Assembly: GCF_012035195.1 (NCBI RefSeq) | Contig: NZ_JAAVJH010000004.1 | Coordinates: 248,001 to 312,000, forward strand | Source: Sphingomonas corticis | Lineage (GTDB): Bacteria; Pseudomonadota; Alphaproteobacteria; Sphingomonadales; Sphingomonadaceae | Direction: 5' to 3' | Length of the DNA stretch: 64,000 nucleotides | Shown: piece after piece, positions 8,435 through 17,069 of the stretch | Position numbering within the stretch: the first letter of the stretch is position 1 | Layout of the letters: each line of letters starts with the position of its first letter | The notes under the pieces: model-generated | The model's input: only the letters and a program-made list of their open reading frames with translations | The model's database searches: none | What the model was told of the DNA's origin: nothing | Made by a program: the position numbers and the translations under genes

Positions 8435-9061
8435 TCAGAAGACCGCCGCCACCATCTGCCGGAAGGCGTCGCCGCGGTGGCTGATGTCGTTCTTCTCCGC
8501 CTCGTCGATCTCGCCGAAGGTCTCCGTCCGGCCGATCGGCTGGAACACGGGGTCGTAGCCATGCCCCTTGTCCCCGCGCGGCGGCCACACGAGCGTGCCG
8601 TCGACCCGTCCTTCGAACCATTCGACGTGACCGTCGGGCCAGGCGAGCGCCAGCGCGCAGACGAAATGCGCGTCGCGCGGCGCGTCGTCGATCGCGGCCA
8701 GCTTCTCCTCGACCAGCGCCATGGCGCGGCCGAAGTCCCGGTCCTCGCCGCCCCAGCGGGCGGAGAAGATGCCGGGATCGCCGCCCAGCGCGTCGACGCA
8801 CAGCCCGCTGTCGTCGGCCAGCGCGACCAGACCCGACAGGTCCGCCGCCGCGCGCGCCTTCAATTCGGCGTTCATGACGAAGGTGGTGCCGGTCTCCTCC
8901 GGCTCGGGCAGGTCGAGCTGCTTCGCCGAGACGACCTCCAGCCCGCGGCCCTCCAGCAGCGCCGCGATCTCGCGTACCTTGCCTTCGTTGTGGCTGGCGA
9001 TGACGAGCCTGCCGGGCGCCAGCTTGCGGATCGCCTGCGGCTCCTTGCTCTCGCCGCTCAT
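8435..9061 (-). CDS. rdgB: RdgB/HAM1 non-canonical purine NTP pyrophosphatase
   Basis: Hydrolyses ITP, dITP and XTP to monophosphates and keeps them out of nucleic acids. The 208-residue protein shows all family motifs: [14 protein letters not shown] at 19-32, the [12 protein letters not shown] segment (83-94), GIFSARWGG (97-104), [13 protein letters not shown] (163-175) and ISHRGDAF near the end. Its ATG overlaps the rph stop by four bases (ATGA), which implies coupled translation. Confidence 0.95.
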   Translation of the reverse strand: MSGESKEPQAIRKLAPGRLVIASHNEGKVREIAALLEGRGLEVVSAKQLDLPEPEETGTTFVMNAELKARAAADLSGLVALADDSGLCVDALGGDPGIFSARWGGEDRDFGRAMALVEEKLAAIDDAPRDAHFVCALALAWPDGHVEWFEGRVDGTLVWPPRGDKGHGYDPVFQPIGRTETFGEIDEAEKNDISHRGDAFRQMVAAVF

Positions 9062-9771
9062 GCCACGGCCTTCGCCTGTGCGGCGAAGATCTCCGTGCAG
9101 CCGATGCGGGCGAGGCGCAGCAGGCGCAGCAGGGCTTCCTCGTCGTAGGTGGCGTGCTCGGCAGTCGCCTGCGCCTCGGCGATATGGCCGTTTTCGAGCA
9201 GCACGAAGTTCGCGTCCGCGTCTGCGGCCGAATCCTCGGGATAGTCGAGGTCGAGGACAGGGGTGCCCTGGTAGATGCCGCAGGAGACCGCGGCGACCTT
9301 CTGCCGGATCGGGTCGGCGGCCAGCTTCCCCTGCGCCATCAGCGTGTCGACCGCGAGGCGCAGCGCCACCCACGCGCCGGAGATGGCGGCGGTGCGCGTA
9401 CCGCCGTCGGCTTGGATCACGTCGCAATCCAGCGTGATCTGCCGCTCGCCCAGCAGCGCCATGTCGGTGACGGCGCGTAAGGAACGGCCGATCAGCCGCT
9501 GGATCTCCTGCGTGCGGCCGGACTGCTTGCCCTTCGCCGCCTCGCGGCTGCCGCGGGTGTGCGTGGCGCGCGGCAGCATGCCGTACTCGGCCGTCACCCA
9601 GCCCTGGCCCTTGCCGCGAAGGAAGGGCGGCACCCGCTCCTCGACGGAGGCGGTGACCAGCACCTTGGTGTCGCCGAAGCCGATCAGCACCGATCCTTCC
9701 GCGTGGCGGGTGAAGCGGGGCTCGATGGTGATCGCACGCATCTGGTCGGGGGCGCGGCCGCTGGGGCGCAT
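9058..9771 (-). CDS. rph: Ribonuclease PH
   Basis: Phosphorolytic 3'-5' exoribonuclease that matures tRNA 3' ends. The 237-residue length is exactly typical. Starts MRPSGR and shows [57 protein letters not shown] and [17 protein letters not shown], the full RNase PH pattern including phosphate-binding arginines. First gene of the rph-rdgB pair; the divergent DUF6438 lipoprotein gene starts 76 bp away, so promoters for both must lie in 9772-9847. Confidence 0.96.
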   Translation of the reverse strand: MRPSGRAPDQMRAITIEPRFTRHAEGSVLIGFGDTKVLVTASVEERVPPFLRGKGQGWVTAEYGMLPRATHTRGSREAAKGKQSGRTQEIQRLIGRSLRAVTDMALLGERQITLDCDVIQADGGTRTAAISGAWVALRLAVDTLMAQGKLAADPIRQKVAAVSCGIYQGTPVLDLDYPEDSAADADANFVLLENGHIAEAQATAEHATYDEEALLRLLRLARIGCTEIFAAQAKAVA

Positions 9772-9847
9772 TCAACTCTCCTCAAGGTCGGATCGGCGAG
9801 GGCGATAGCCGCGTTGGCGGCGCAACGGAAGCAGCGGGAGCAGACGG

Positions 9848-10357
9848 ATGACGGGATTCATGCGGGGATCGGTGATGGGGGCGGCACTGATCTTGGCAGG
9901 CTGTGCCGCGACGGACGCGGGAACGGGACGACCCCGGCCGATCGAGGGCGAATCGATCACCTACGAGACCGCGCCGTGCTTCGGCACCTGCCCCGTCTAC
10001 CGCGTGACGGTGAACGCCGACGGCAGCGGCACGTTCGAGGGCAGGCGCTTCACCGCGGTCACCGGCGAGCGCGCCTTCACCGCCTCGCCCGACGTGTATC
10101 GCCGCTTCGCCGCGGCGCTCGAGCCGTACAGGCCGAAGGACGGCGACCTGCGCTACGAGAACGGATCGTCGCTGTGCGGGCCTGCGATGGTCAGCGACAT
10201 GCCCGGCGCCGACGTGCGCTGGAGCGAGCCGAGCGGCGCGTCGCGGTCGATCCACTTCTACTACGGCTGCGACCGCGGCGACGACGGCAAGATGCGCCGC
10301 GCGATCGCGGATGCGCCGCAGCTGCTGCCGATCGCGGCCTTCATCGGAAAGCGTTGA
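9848..10357 (+). CDS. DUF6438-like lipoprotein
   Basis: A 169-residue predicted lipoprotein: the signal peptide ends in LAGC (C19). The mature part opens with ITYETAPCFGTCPVYRVTV, a pattern (CFGTCPVY) typical of DUF6438 proteins of unknown function. Two further cysteines (LCGPAM, YYGCDRG) could form disulfides in the envelope. The ATG at 9848 has a GGGAGCAGAC site upstream. hrcA follows 32 bp downstream on the same strand. Confidence 0.78.
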   Translation: MTGFMRGSVMGAALILAGCAATDAGTGRPRPIEGESITYETAPCFGTCPVYRVTVNADGSGTFEGRRFTAVTGERAFTASPDVYRRFAAALEPYRPKDGDLRYENGSSLCGPAMVSDMPGADVRWSEPSGASRSIHFYYGCDRGDDGKMRRAIADAPQLLPIAAFIGKR

Positions 10358-10382
10358 GCGGGAAGGGGGCGCGCCATACATT
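10354..10382 (+). promoter_or_regulatory. Possible hrcA promoter (-35 TTGAGC, -10 TACATT)
   Basis: TTGAGC at 10354-10359 and TACATT at 10377-10382 are separated by exactly 17 bp and end 7 bp before the hrcA ATG, so a transcript would be almost leaderless. The -35 overlaps the stop of the upstream gene. In a GC-rich genome the match may be chance; a heat-shock sigma factor would also fit loosely. Confidence 0.3.
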
Positions 10383-10389
10383 CGCGACC

Positions 10390-11433
10390 ATGGCCGCGTC
10401 CCCGCCCATCGCCGAACTGTCCGACCGCGCGCGCGACATCTTCCGCCGCGTGGTGGACGGCTACATCGCCAGCGGCCTGCCGGTGGGATCGAAGACGCTG
10501 GCGCAGGCCGGGCTGAACCTGTCGCCCGCGTCGATCCGCGGCGTGCTGGCGCAGCTGGAGGCCATGGGGCTGCTCGCCGCGCCGCACACCAGCGCGGGGC
10601 GGCTGCCGACCGAGCGCGGGCTGCGGCTGTTCGTCGACGGCATGATGCAGGCGCTGGAGCCGAGCGCGGAGGAACGCGCGCAGATCGAGGCGCGCGCGGG
10701 CGGCATCGGCCCGGTGGAGGAGGCGCTGGCCGCCACCACCGCGACGCTCAGCGGCCTGTCCGCCTGCGCCGGGCTGGTGATGGTGCCCAAGCGCGAGGCG
10801 GTGCTGCGCTCGCTCGCCTTCGTGCCGCTGGGCGGGGCTCAGGCGCTGGCGGTGCTGGTGGCGGAGGACGGCGCGGTGGAGAACCGCGTGGTCGACCTGC
10901 CCGCGGGAGTTCCGCCGGGGGCGCTGACCGAGGCGGGCAATTACATGACGGCCACGCTGGGCGGTCTGACGCTGGCGGAGGCGCGCGCGCGGGTGGCGCG
11001 CGAGCTGGCGGCGGGGCGCGCCACGCTGGACGCGGCCGCGCGCGCGCTGGTGGCGCGCGGGATCGCCGTCTGGTCGGAGGACGGGGCACGGCGCCCGGTG
11101 CTGATCGTGCGCGGGCAGGGCCGGCTGCTGGACGATGCCGAGGCGGCGGACCTGGACCGCGTGCGCGAGCTGCTGGACGACCTGGACGGCAAGCAGGAGA
11201 TCGCCGCGCTGCTCGATTCGGCCAGCGCGGGCGATGCGACGCGGATCTTCATCGGCGCGGAGAACAAGCTGTTCGCGCTGTCCGGCTCCTCCGTCATCGC
11301 GCGCCCGTTCCGCGGGCAGGACGGGCGGGTGGTCGGCGTGGTCGGCGTGATCGGCCCGACGCGGTTGAACTACGCGCGCGTCGTGCCCATGGTGGATTTC
11401 ACGGCCGCGACGCTCGCCCGCCGCATCGGGTGA
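10390..11433 (+). CDS. hrcA: Heat-inducible transcription repressor HrcA
   Basis: Repressor that binds CIRCE operators upstream of groESL/dnaK operons. The 347-residue protein has the winged-helix DNA-binding domain at about 10-75 (SDRARDIFRRVVDGYIASG, VGSKTLAQ, SPASIRGVLAQLEAMG, TSAGRLPTERG) and the C-terminal GAF-like dimer domain ending VVGVVGVIGPTRLNYARVVPMV. Start at ATG 10390. grpE follows after 25 bp, so this is the usual hrcA-grpE operon. No CIRCE sequence is visible in the window, so hrcA is not evidently self-repressed. Confidence 0.96.
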   Translation: MAASPPIAELSDRARDIFRRVVDGYIASGLPVGSKTLAQAGLNLSPASIRGVLAQLEAMGLLAAPHTSAGRLPTERGLRLFVDGMMQALEPSAEERAQIEARAGGIGPVEEALAATTATLSGLSACAGLVMVPKREAVLRSLAFVPLGGAQALAVLVAEDGAVENRVVDLPAGVPPGALTEAGNYMTATLGGLTLAEARARVARELAAGRATLDAAARALVARGIAVWSEDGARRPVLIVRGQGRLLDDAEAADLDRVRELLDDLDGKQEIAALLDSASAGDATRIFIGAENKLFALSGSSVIARPFRGQDGRVVGVVGVIGPTRLNYARVVPMVDFTAATLARRIG

Positions 11434-11458
11434 GCGCGCCTACGACAATGGGAAACGA

Positions 11459-12004
11459 ATGACCGAGAACGAGAACGCCGACCTTCGCGAGGAAACCGCC
11501 GAGGGCGCGCCCGAGGTAGCGGAGCACGACGAGAGCCAGGCGCGGATCGCGACGCTGGAGGACCAGCTCGCCGCCGCGCAGCAGGACGTGCTGTACGCCC
11601 GCGCGGAGACGCAGAACGTGCGCCGCCGCGCGGAGAAGGACGTCGCCGATGCGCGCGCCTATGCCTCCACCGGCTTCGCGCGCGACGTGCTGTCCGTCAG
11701 CGACAATCTGGAGCGCGCCCTGGCCGCGATCCCGGCGGAGCTGCGCGAGGACGAGAGGTTCAAGGGGCTGGTCACCGGGCTGGAGGCGACGGGGCGCGAG
11801 CTCGCCAACGTCTTCGGTCGCCACGGCCTGACGCGCATCGAGGCGATGGGCCAGCCGCTCGACCCCAACCGTCACCAGGCGATGATGGAACTGCCGAGCG
11901 ACGCCGCGCCGGGCACGATCGTGCAGGAGATGCAGTCGGGCTGGATGATCAAGGACCGCCTGCTGCGCCCCGCGCTGGTGGGCGTGGCGCGCAAGCCGGA
12001 TTGA
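11459..12004 (+). CDS. grpE: Nucleotide exchange factor GrpE
   Basis: Co-chaperone that releases ADP from DnaK. The 181-residue protein has an acidic, disordered N-terminus, a long coiled coil (about 25-85, with RIATLEDQLAAAQQDVLYARAETQNVRRR) and the C-terminal beta domain with the family ending LRPALVGVARKPD. The segment DPNRHQAMMELPSDAAPGTIVQEMQSGW (residues split here as DPNRHQAMM and QEMQSGW) is characteristic. dnaK is not within the window. A strong hairpin follows the gene. Confidence 0.96.
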   Translation: MTENENADLREETAEGAPEVAEHDESQARIATLEDQLAAAQQDVLYARAETQNVRRRAEKDVADARAYASTGFARDVLSVSDNLERALAAIPAELREDERFKGLVTGLEATGRELANVFGRHGLTRIEAMGQPLDPNRHQAMMELPSDAAPGTIVQEMQSGWMIKDRLLRPALVGVARKPD

Positions 12005-12017
12005 GGCGACCACCGGT

Positions 12018-12037
12018 GCTCCCGCCACGGCGGGAGC
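12018..12037 (+). terminator. Hairpin after grpE
   Basis: GCTCCCGCC and GGCGGGAGC form a perfect 9-bp GC stem around an AC centre, 13 bp after the grpE stop. No T-run follows, so its role as an intrinsic terminator is uncertain; it may also be a palindromic repeat unit. Confidence 0.5.
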
Positions 12038-12104
12038 CCCGGGGCGGCGAGAAGTGTCGCTGGTCGCCGCCCGCGCGGGAACACGCTTGCCGGCGAAGGC
12101 GGCT

Positions 12105-12998
12105 TCAGATCGCGCCGCTGAACGTGTCGCACTGCGCCGGGTCGCCCGTTTCCATGCCGCGGCGCAGCCACGCCATGCGCTGCGCCGAGGTGCCGTGGGT
12201 GAAGCTGTCGGGCACGACCCGGCCCTGCGCCTCGCGCTGGAGCGTGTCGTCGCCGATCGCCTGCGCCGCGCGCATTCCCTCTTCCACGTCGCCCGGTTCC
12301 AGCCGGTTGCGGTTCTGCGCCGCCCACACGCCGGCGTAGCAGTCGGCCTGCAATTCCAATCGGACGGAGGCGGCGTTGCCCTCCGCCTCGCTGCCGGTCG
12401 CCTGCGCGCGGCGGACCTGGTCGGCGGTGCCGAGCAGGTTCTGGATGTGGTGGCCGAACTCGTGCGCGACCACGTAATATTGCGCGAAGTCGCCCGGCGC
12501 CTTGAACCGCGTGCGCAGCTCATCGAAGAAGCTCGTGTCGAGGTAGATGTTGCTGTCGGTCGGGCAATAGAACGGCCCCATCGCTGCCTGAGCCGCCCCG
12601 CAGCCCGACTGGCCCGACCCGTCGAAGAAGCGCAGTCCCGGCGGCTGGAAGCGCGCGTTCGATCGCGCGAACAGGGCTTCCCACGTGTTCTCCGCGTTGC
12701 TGAACGCCTGGCAGGTGGAGCGTCGCGCCGGGCTGGCGTCGCAGACCTGCTGCACGCTCTCCCCGCGCTGCTGCGTCTGCGGGGCGCCGCCTCCGCCGCC
12801 GCCGCCCAGCATCGAACCGATATTGCCGAGCCCGCCGAAGACGGCGAAGAGGATCAGCACGACGACGATGCCGCCGCAGCCGAAGCGGCTGCCGATCAGC
12901 GGGAGGAGCCCGAAGAGCAGCCCGCCGCCACCACCGCCCAGTCCGCCGCCGCGCGCCTCGCCGACGTTGATGTCGTTGTCGTAATCGTCGAGCCGCAT
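12105..12998 (-). CDS. YpfJ/KPN_02809-type neutral zinc metallopeptidase
   Basis: A 297-residue protein of the putative neutral zinc metallopeptidase family (PF04228). An N-terminal cytoplasmic part starts MRLDDYDNDINVGEARGGG, followed by a glycine-rich stretch, one transmembrane helix (about 43-57, GIVVVLILFAVFGG), a second Gly-rich linker and the peptidase domain. The zinc motif HEFGHH lies at 179-184. Cysteines at 86, 96, 133 and 145 may form disulfides in the periplasm. Substrate unknown. The start is the ATG at 12998; it is divergent from the dehydrogenase gene 134 bp away. Confidence 0.9.
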   Translation of the reverse strand: MRLDDYDNDINVGEARGGGLGGGGGGLLFGLLPLIGSRFGCGGIVVVLILFAVFGGLGNIGSMLGGGGGGGAPQTQQRGESVQQVCDASPARRSTCQAFSNAENTWEALFARSNARFQPPGLRFFDGSGQSGCGAAQAAMGPFYCPTDSNIYLDTSFFDELRTRFKAPGDFAQYYVVAHEFGHHIQNLLGTADQVRRAQATGSEAEGNAASVRLELQADCYAGVWAAQNRNRLEPGDVEEGMRAAQAIGDDTLQREAQGRVVPDSFTHGTSAQRMAWLRRGMETGDPAQCDTFSGAI

Positions 12999-13132
12999 GG
13001 CCGTCCCCGTCAGGATCTCCGGCAGGATCGTTGCCGTTGCGGCATGAATGCGCAGCGCTGGCGCGGGTTGCAACGGGGCCGCGCCTCGCCGATGACGCCG
13101 CATCGACAAGGACGCGGGGTGAGGAGACAGTC

Positions 13133-13918
13133 ATGTTCCTGAAGGGCAAGAGCGCGATCGTCACCGGCTCCACTTCCGGCATCGGCCTCGCCATCGCGCG
13201 CGCGCTGGCGGCGGAGGGGGCGGCGGTGATGCTGAACGGCTTTGGCGAGGCCGACGCCATCGAGCGCGCACGCGGCGAGATCGCGGAAGCGAGCGGTGCG
13301 GCGGCGCTTCACGACGGCGCGGACATGACGAAGCCGGACGAGATCGCGCGCATGGTGGCGCGCGCCGCGGACGAGATCGGCGGGCCGGACATCGTCGTGA
13401 ACAACGCGGGCATCCAGTACGTCTCGCCGGTGGCCGATTTCCCGTTGGAGAAATGGGACGCGATCCTCGCGATCAACCTGACCAGCGCCTTTCACGTGAT
13501 GAAGGCCGCGGTGCCGGCGATGCGCGCGAAGGGGTGGGGGCGCATCATCTCCACCGCATCGGCGCACAGCCTGGTCGCCAGCCCCAACAAATCCGCCTAT
13601 GTCGCCGCCAAGCACGGGCTGGTCGGCCTGACCAAGGCCGTGGCGCTGGAGACGGCGACCGACGGCATCACCGTGAATTGCATCTCCCCCGGCTACGTGT
13701 GGACGCCGCTGGTCGAGGCGCAGATCCCCGACACGATGAAGGCGCGTGGGCTGACCCGCGAGCAGGTGATGAACGACGTCCTGCTGGCCGCGCAGCCGAC
13801 CAAGCAGTTCGTCACGCCCGATCAGGTCGCCGCCTTCGCCCTGTTCCTGTGCCGCGACGAGGCCGCCGCGATCACCGGCGCGAACCTGTCCGCGGACGGC
13901 GGCTGGACCGCGCAGTGA
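13133..13918 (+). CDS. bdhA: 3-hydroxybutyrate dehydrogenase (SDR)
   Basis: Classical short-chain dehydrogenase that oxidises D-3-hydroxybutyrate to acetoacetate with NAD, a step in polyhydroxybutyrate use. The 261-residue protein shows the GSTSGIG cofactor motif (12-18), NNAG (90-93), and the catalytic S143, Y156 and K160 in STASAHSLVASPNKSAYVAAK. Q95 and H145 sit where substrate-carboxylate ligands lie in characterised BdhA enzymes, and the GITVNCISPGYVWTPLVE segment is typical. The ATG at 13133 has a GAGGAGA ribosome site. The DUF4893 gene follows after 5 bp. Confidence 0.9.
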   Translation: MFLKGKSAIVTGSTSGIGLAIARALAAEGAAVMLNGFGEADAIERARGEIAEASGAAALHDGADMTKPDEIARMVARAADEIGGPDIVVNNAGIQYVSPVADFPLEKWDAILAINLTSAFHVMKAAVPAMRAKGWGRIISTASAHSLVASPNKSAYVAAKHGLVGLTKAVALETATDGITVNCISPGYVWTPLVEAQIPDTMKARGLTREQVMNDVLLAAQPTKQFVTPDQVAAFALFLCRDEAAAITGANLSADGGWTAQ

Positions 13919-13923
13919 GGGCG

Positions 13924-14505
13924 ATGCGCGCCGCCGCGATCCTCCTGTTCCTGATGCCCACCGCGGCATCGGCGCAGCCGGACTGGCGGCGGGTGGCGAC
14001 GGCGGCGGATCGCGATCGCCTGTCGCGCTGGCGCGAAGCGTGGGTCGCGGGCCTGGAGGGGGCCCGGCAGGGTGGCCATGCCGCGGACGTGGCTGGTCCC
14101 GTGTTCGCCTTCGACCGCGCGCTGCCGCGCCCGCTACCTCCCGCGGGTGACTATCGCTGCCGCACGACCAAGCTGGGGACGGCCTCGCCCGCCATGCTGC
14201 CCTATGTCGCCTATCCGTGGTTCGCCTGCCGGATCGAGGCGCAGGGAGATGCGCCGCGTCTGGTCAAGCTGACCGGGTCGCAGCGGCAGGTGGGCATGCT
14301 CTACCCGCGCGACGCGGAGCGGGCGGTGTTCCTCGGCACGCTGCAATACGGCTACGAGGAGCGCGCGCTGCGCTACGGCCGCGACGGCAAGCGCGACGTG
14401 GCCGGCTGGGTGGAGCGGATCGGCGAGCGGCAGTGGCGGCTGGCGATGCCGTGGCCCGCGTTCGAATCGACGATCGACGTGATGGAGCTGGTGCCGGCGC
14501 GCTGA
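13924..14505 (+). CDS. Exported DUF4893-like protein
   Basis: A 193-residue protein with a signal peptide (MRAAAILLFLMPTAASAQ). The mature part contains DYRCRTTKLG and VAYPWFACRIE, which match the DUF4893 pattern, and a C-terminal beta-rich part ending MPWPAFESTIDVMELVPAR. Function unknown. It starts 5 bp after bdhA and is probably cotranscribed with it. It ends 5 bp from the convergent LRAT-like gene. Confidence 0.75.
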   Translation: MRAAAILLFLMPTAASAQPDWRRVATAADRDRLSRWREAWVAGLEGARQGGHAADVAGPVFAFDRALPRPLPPAGDYRCRTTKLGTASPAMLPYVAYPWFACRIEAQGDAPRLVKLTGSQRQVGMLYPRDAERAVFLGTLQYGYEERALRYGRDGKRDVAGWVERIGERQWRLAMPWPAFESTIDVMELVPAR

Positions 14506-14510
14506 GCGGG

Positions 14511-15164
14511 TCAGCCGACCGGCTCCTCCTCCTTCTTCTTCGCCGGAATCGTCCCCGGCGTCCCGCTCGGCACCGTGACCGGCGCGCCGCCGTCGATCGG
14601 CGGCAGCGCGGCGAGATAGTCGCGGCCGTTCTTCTCGATCACCGTCACCCGGCCCGGGTTCGCGGCCGCGACGGAGAGGAGGAAGCGGCCGGGCTTCTTC
14701 ATCAGCTTGGGGAAGTCCGCCGCCAGGCCGGCGATCACCGCCGCCTCGCGCACGAAATGCACGCAGTTGCGCTTGCCCAGATTGTACGTGGCGTCACCCG
14801 TCTTCTCGTCCCAGCCCTGCACCAGCGCCACGACCCGCGCATATTGCGCGTCGCTCAGCGTGACGGCGAAGCGGACGTGGCTGCCCTCCATGTAGCCGCG
14901 CTTGGGCCGTTCCACCTTGCCGCCCACGTTGCCGAACAACAGCTTGGGCGTGATCGACTTCGCGGTGAAGCCGTAGCTGGCGTCCACCGGCGCGCCGCCC
15001 GCGTCGGGCGTGCCGCGCAGCGTGAGGAAGGCGTGGGGAAAGTAATTGCCGAAGTCGCGGCTCCAGAACGCCATCGTCACCGCCGCGCCGGCGGGGGTGG
15101 GCAGCAGGAACAGCAGCGCGGCGATCCAGCCGACACGGTGACGAAGGAGGCGCGGCACGGTCAT
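14511..15164 (-). CDS. Exported protein with LRAT/NlpC-P60-like Cys-His motif
   Basis: A 217-residue protein with a signal peptide (cleavage near PAGA, residue 27). Function is not recognised with certainty. The motif RNCVHFVREA (C134, H136) resembles the NCEHF nucleophile motif of LRAT and permuted NlpC/P60 enzymes, and H44 in FPHAFLTLRG lies upstream as expected for the permuted order (His first, Cys later). This suggests a thiol acyltransferase or amidase in the envelope, but that is inference. The tail (about 195-217) is Pro/Lys/Glu rich. It lies 49 bp downstream of the DUF4126 gene. Confidence 0.6.
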   Translation of the reverse strand: MTVPRLLRHRVGWIAALLFLLPTPAGAAVTMAFWSRDFGNYFPHAFLTLRGTPDAGGAPVDASYGFTAKSITPKLLFGNVGGKVERPKRGYMEGSHVRFAVTLSDAQYARVVALVQGWDEKTGDATYNLGKRNCVHFVREAAVIAGLAADFPKLMKKPGRFLLSVAAANPGRVTVIEKNGRDYLAALPPIDGGAPVTVPSGTPGTIPAKKKEEEPVG

Positions 15165-15213
15165 CGCGCCGGTGTCTCGCCGCAAAAGCCCGCCTTGGCA
15201 ATCGCCGCCGCGA

Positions 15214-15663
15214 TCAAGCCGTGACGATCCGCTCCGCCGCGCCGAGCACCAGCGCATCCTCGACGAAGCCGGTGGCGGTCTGCCCCCAGCGGTCCATCGC
15301 CCATCTGCGCGCGGCGAGCCCCGCGAACGACGCCGCCACCGCGGCGCCGACCGCCAGCGCCGCCCCCGCCGCCTGCCGCCGCGGCGGGGCGAGCGCGGCG
15401 CCCGCGAAGCCGCTGGTGATCGTGCGGGCGAGGAGGCCGAGCACCACGGTGCGATCCGGCGCGGTCTTCATCTTGTCGCCCGCCATCTCCGCCGCCGCCA
15501 GCGCGACGCCGCCCGCCGCCACCAGCGGGGTCGCCATCAGGCGCGCGGGCGCATTGTCGTGCGGCAGCGTGCCGCGCCGCGCCGCGCCGGCCAGCGCCGC
15601 CAGCGGAGTCATGGCGCGCTGCCCGGCGACCAGCCCAATCAGGATCGAACGCAGCATCGTCAT
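15214..15663 (-). CDS. DUF4126-like membrane protein
   Basis: A 149-residue hydrophobic protein with the N-terminal motif ILIGLVAGQRAMTPLAALA and the later TSGFAGAALAPPRR, typical of DUF4126 proteins. Three to four transmembrane segments are likely. Function unknown. Two ATG codons (15663 and 15657) are possible starts. It is divergent from the serine hydrolase gene and probably cotranscribed with the LRAT-like gene. Confidence 0.75.
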   Translation of the reverse strand: MTMLRSILIGLVAGQRAMTPLAALAGAARRGTLPHDNAPARLMATPLVAAGGVALAAAEMAGDKMKTAPDRTVVLGLLARTITSGFAGAALAPPRRQAAGAALAVGAAVAASFAGLAARRWAMDRWGQTATGFVEDALVLGAAERIVTA

Positions 15664-15779
15664 TCCCTTCCTCGTTCGACGCAGGCAACGGGCGGCCCGG
15701 CGAACCGATCCCTCGGCTTGACGCCGCCGCGGCGTCTTGCCCATCCTGCCGGTTCGACAAGAGAAGAAGGGGAAGGTCG

Positions 15780-17057
15780 ATGAGGACGTGGCGTTACTGG
15801 CGGACCGGCGGGCTCGCGCTCGCGCTGCTGCTCGCCGGGCCCGCGCCGGCGCAGGTCGCGGAGCGCACCGCGGCCACGCAGGTCTCGCGCGAGCGGATCG
15901 CGCGGGTCGGCCGGCTGCTGGATGATTACGTCGCGCAGGGAAAGCTGGCTGGCGCCGTCATCCAGGTGCAGCAGGACGGGCGCACCGTCTACACGAAGAC
16001 CGCCGGCTGGCGCGACCGCGAGGCGCGCGACCCGATGCGTGCCGACACCATCTTCCGCATCGCCTCGCAGACCAAGGCGCTGACCAGCGTGGCGGCGATG
16101 ATGCTGGTGGAGGAAGGGCGGCTGGTCCTGTCCGATCCTGTCGGCAAGTACCTGCCCGAATGGTCGAAGACGACGGTGGCGGTCGCGCGCAAGGGCGGCG
16201 GCTACGACGTGGTCGCGGCGAAGCGGCCGATCACCGTGCGAGACCTGATGACGCACACCGCGGGCATCTCCTACGGCTCCGGTCCGGCGGAGAAGGCATG
16301 GCGCGATGCCGGGATCACCGGCTGGTACTTCGCCGACCGCGCGACGCCGGTCGCCGCCGTGGTGGCGCGCATGGCGACGCTGCCGATGGCGGCGCAGCCG
16401 GGCGAGGCGTTTGTCTACGGCTACAACACCGACGTCCTGGGCGTGGTGGTGGAAAAGGTGAGCGGCCGGACGCTGGACGCTTTCCTGACCGAGCGGCTGA
16501 TCGCGCCGCTCGGCATGAAGGACACGTTCTTCTACGCACCGGCGGACAAGGCGAAGCGGGTGGCGACGGTCTACTCGGCCGGCGCGGGCGAGGTGACGCG
16601 CGCGGCCGACCCCGGCCGGCTGGAGAACGGCAGCCACGTCGGCCAGGGCCATTACGTCACCGGCCCGCGCACCGCCTTCTCCGGCGGCGCGGGGCTGCTG
16701 TCGACCGCGGCGGACTACGGCCGGTTCCTCGAGATGCTGCGCCGCGGCGGCGAGCTGGACGGGCGCCGCTACCTCAGCCGCAAGGGCGTGGAGCTGATGA
16801 CCAGCAACCAGCTGGGCGACATCCCCTTCAACCCGGGCATGGGCTTCGGCCTGGGCTTCAGCATCCGCCAGGACCTGGGCCGCGCGGGCGAGGAGGGCAG
16901 CGTGGGCGAGTTCGGCTGGGGCGGCGCCTATCACAGCCAATATTGGGTCGACCCGCGCGAGCGTCTGACCGTCGTCTACCTGACGCAGGTGATCCCCGCC
17001 GGGGATCTCGACGACCATGCCAAGCTGCGGGCGCTGATCTACCAGGCGCTCGACTGA
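15780..17057 (+). CDS. Exported class C beta-lactamase-family serine hydrolase
   Basis: A 425-residue enzyme with a signal peptide (cleaved near APAQ, residue 25). The beta-lactamase fold motifs are visible: SQTK with S96 and K99, YGYNTDVLG (Tyr-X-Asn element) and a late GWGGAYHSQYWVD segment in place of the KTG motif. Family members include esterases, D-amino-acid peptidases and lactonases, so beta-lactam hydrolysis should not be assumed. The substrate is unknown. The gene is convergent to the TPP enzyme gene, with 12 bp between the ends. Confidence 0.85.
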   Translation: MRTWRYWRTGGLALALLLAGPAPAQVAERTAATQVSRERIARVGRLLDDYVAQGKLAGAVIQVQQDGRTVYTKTAGWRDREARDPMRADTIFRIASQTKALTSVAAMMLVEEGRLVLSDPVGKYLPEWSKTTVAVARKGGGYDVVAAKRPITVRDLMTHTAGISYGSGPAEKAWRDAGITGWYFADRATPVAAVVARMATLPMAAQPGEAFVYGYNTDVLGVVVEKVSGRTLDAFLTERLIAPLGMKDTFFYAPADKAKRVATVYSAGAGEVTRAADPGRLENGSHVGQGHYVTGPRTAFSGGAGLLSTAADYGRFLEMLRRGGELDGRRYLSRKGVELMTSNQLGDIPFNPGMGFGLGFSIRQDLGRAGEEGSVGEFGWGGAYHSQYWVDPRERLTVVYLTQVIPAGDLDDHAKLRALIYQALD

Positions 17058-17069
17058 CCGCGGGTCGGG

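Noticed and set aside
9772..10389. CIRCE operator near hrcA
   Set aside because: No TTAGCACTC-N9-GAGTGCTAA or close variant was found upstream of hrcA or grpE.
15780..17057. Acquired antibiotic resistance beta-lactamase
   Set aside because: Only the general serine-hydrolase motifs are present; the KTG motif is not clear, and chromosomal homologues are usually esterases or peptidases.
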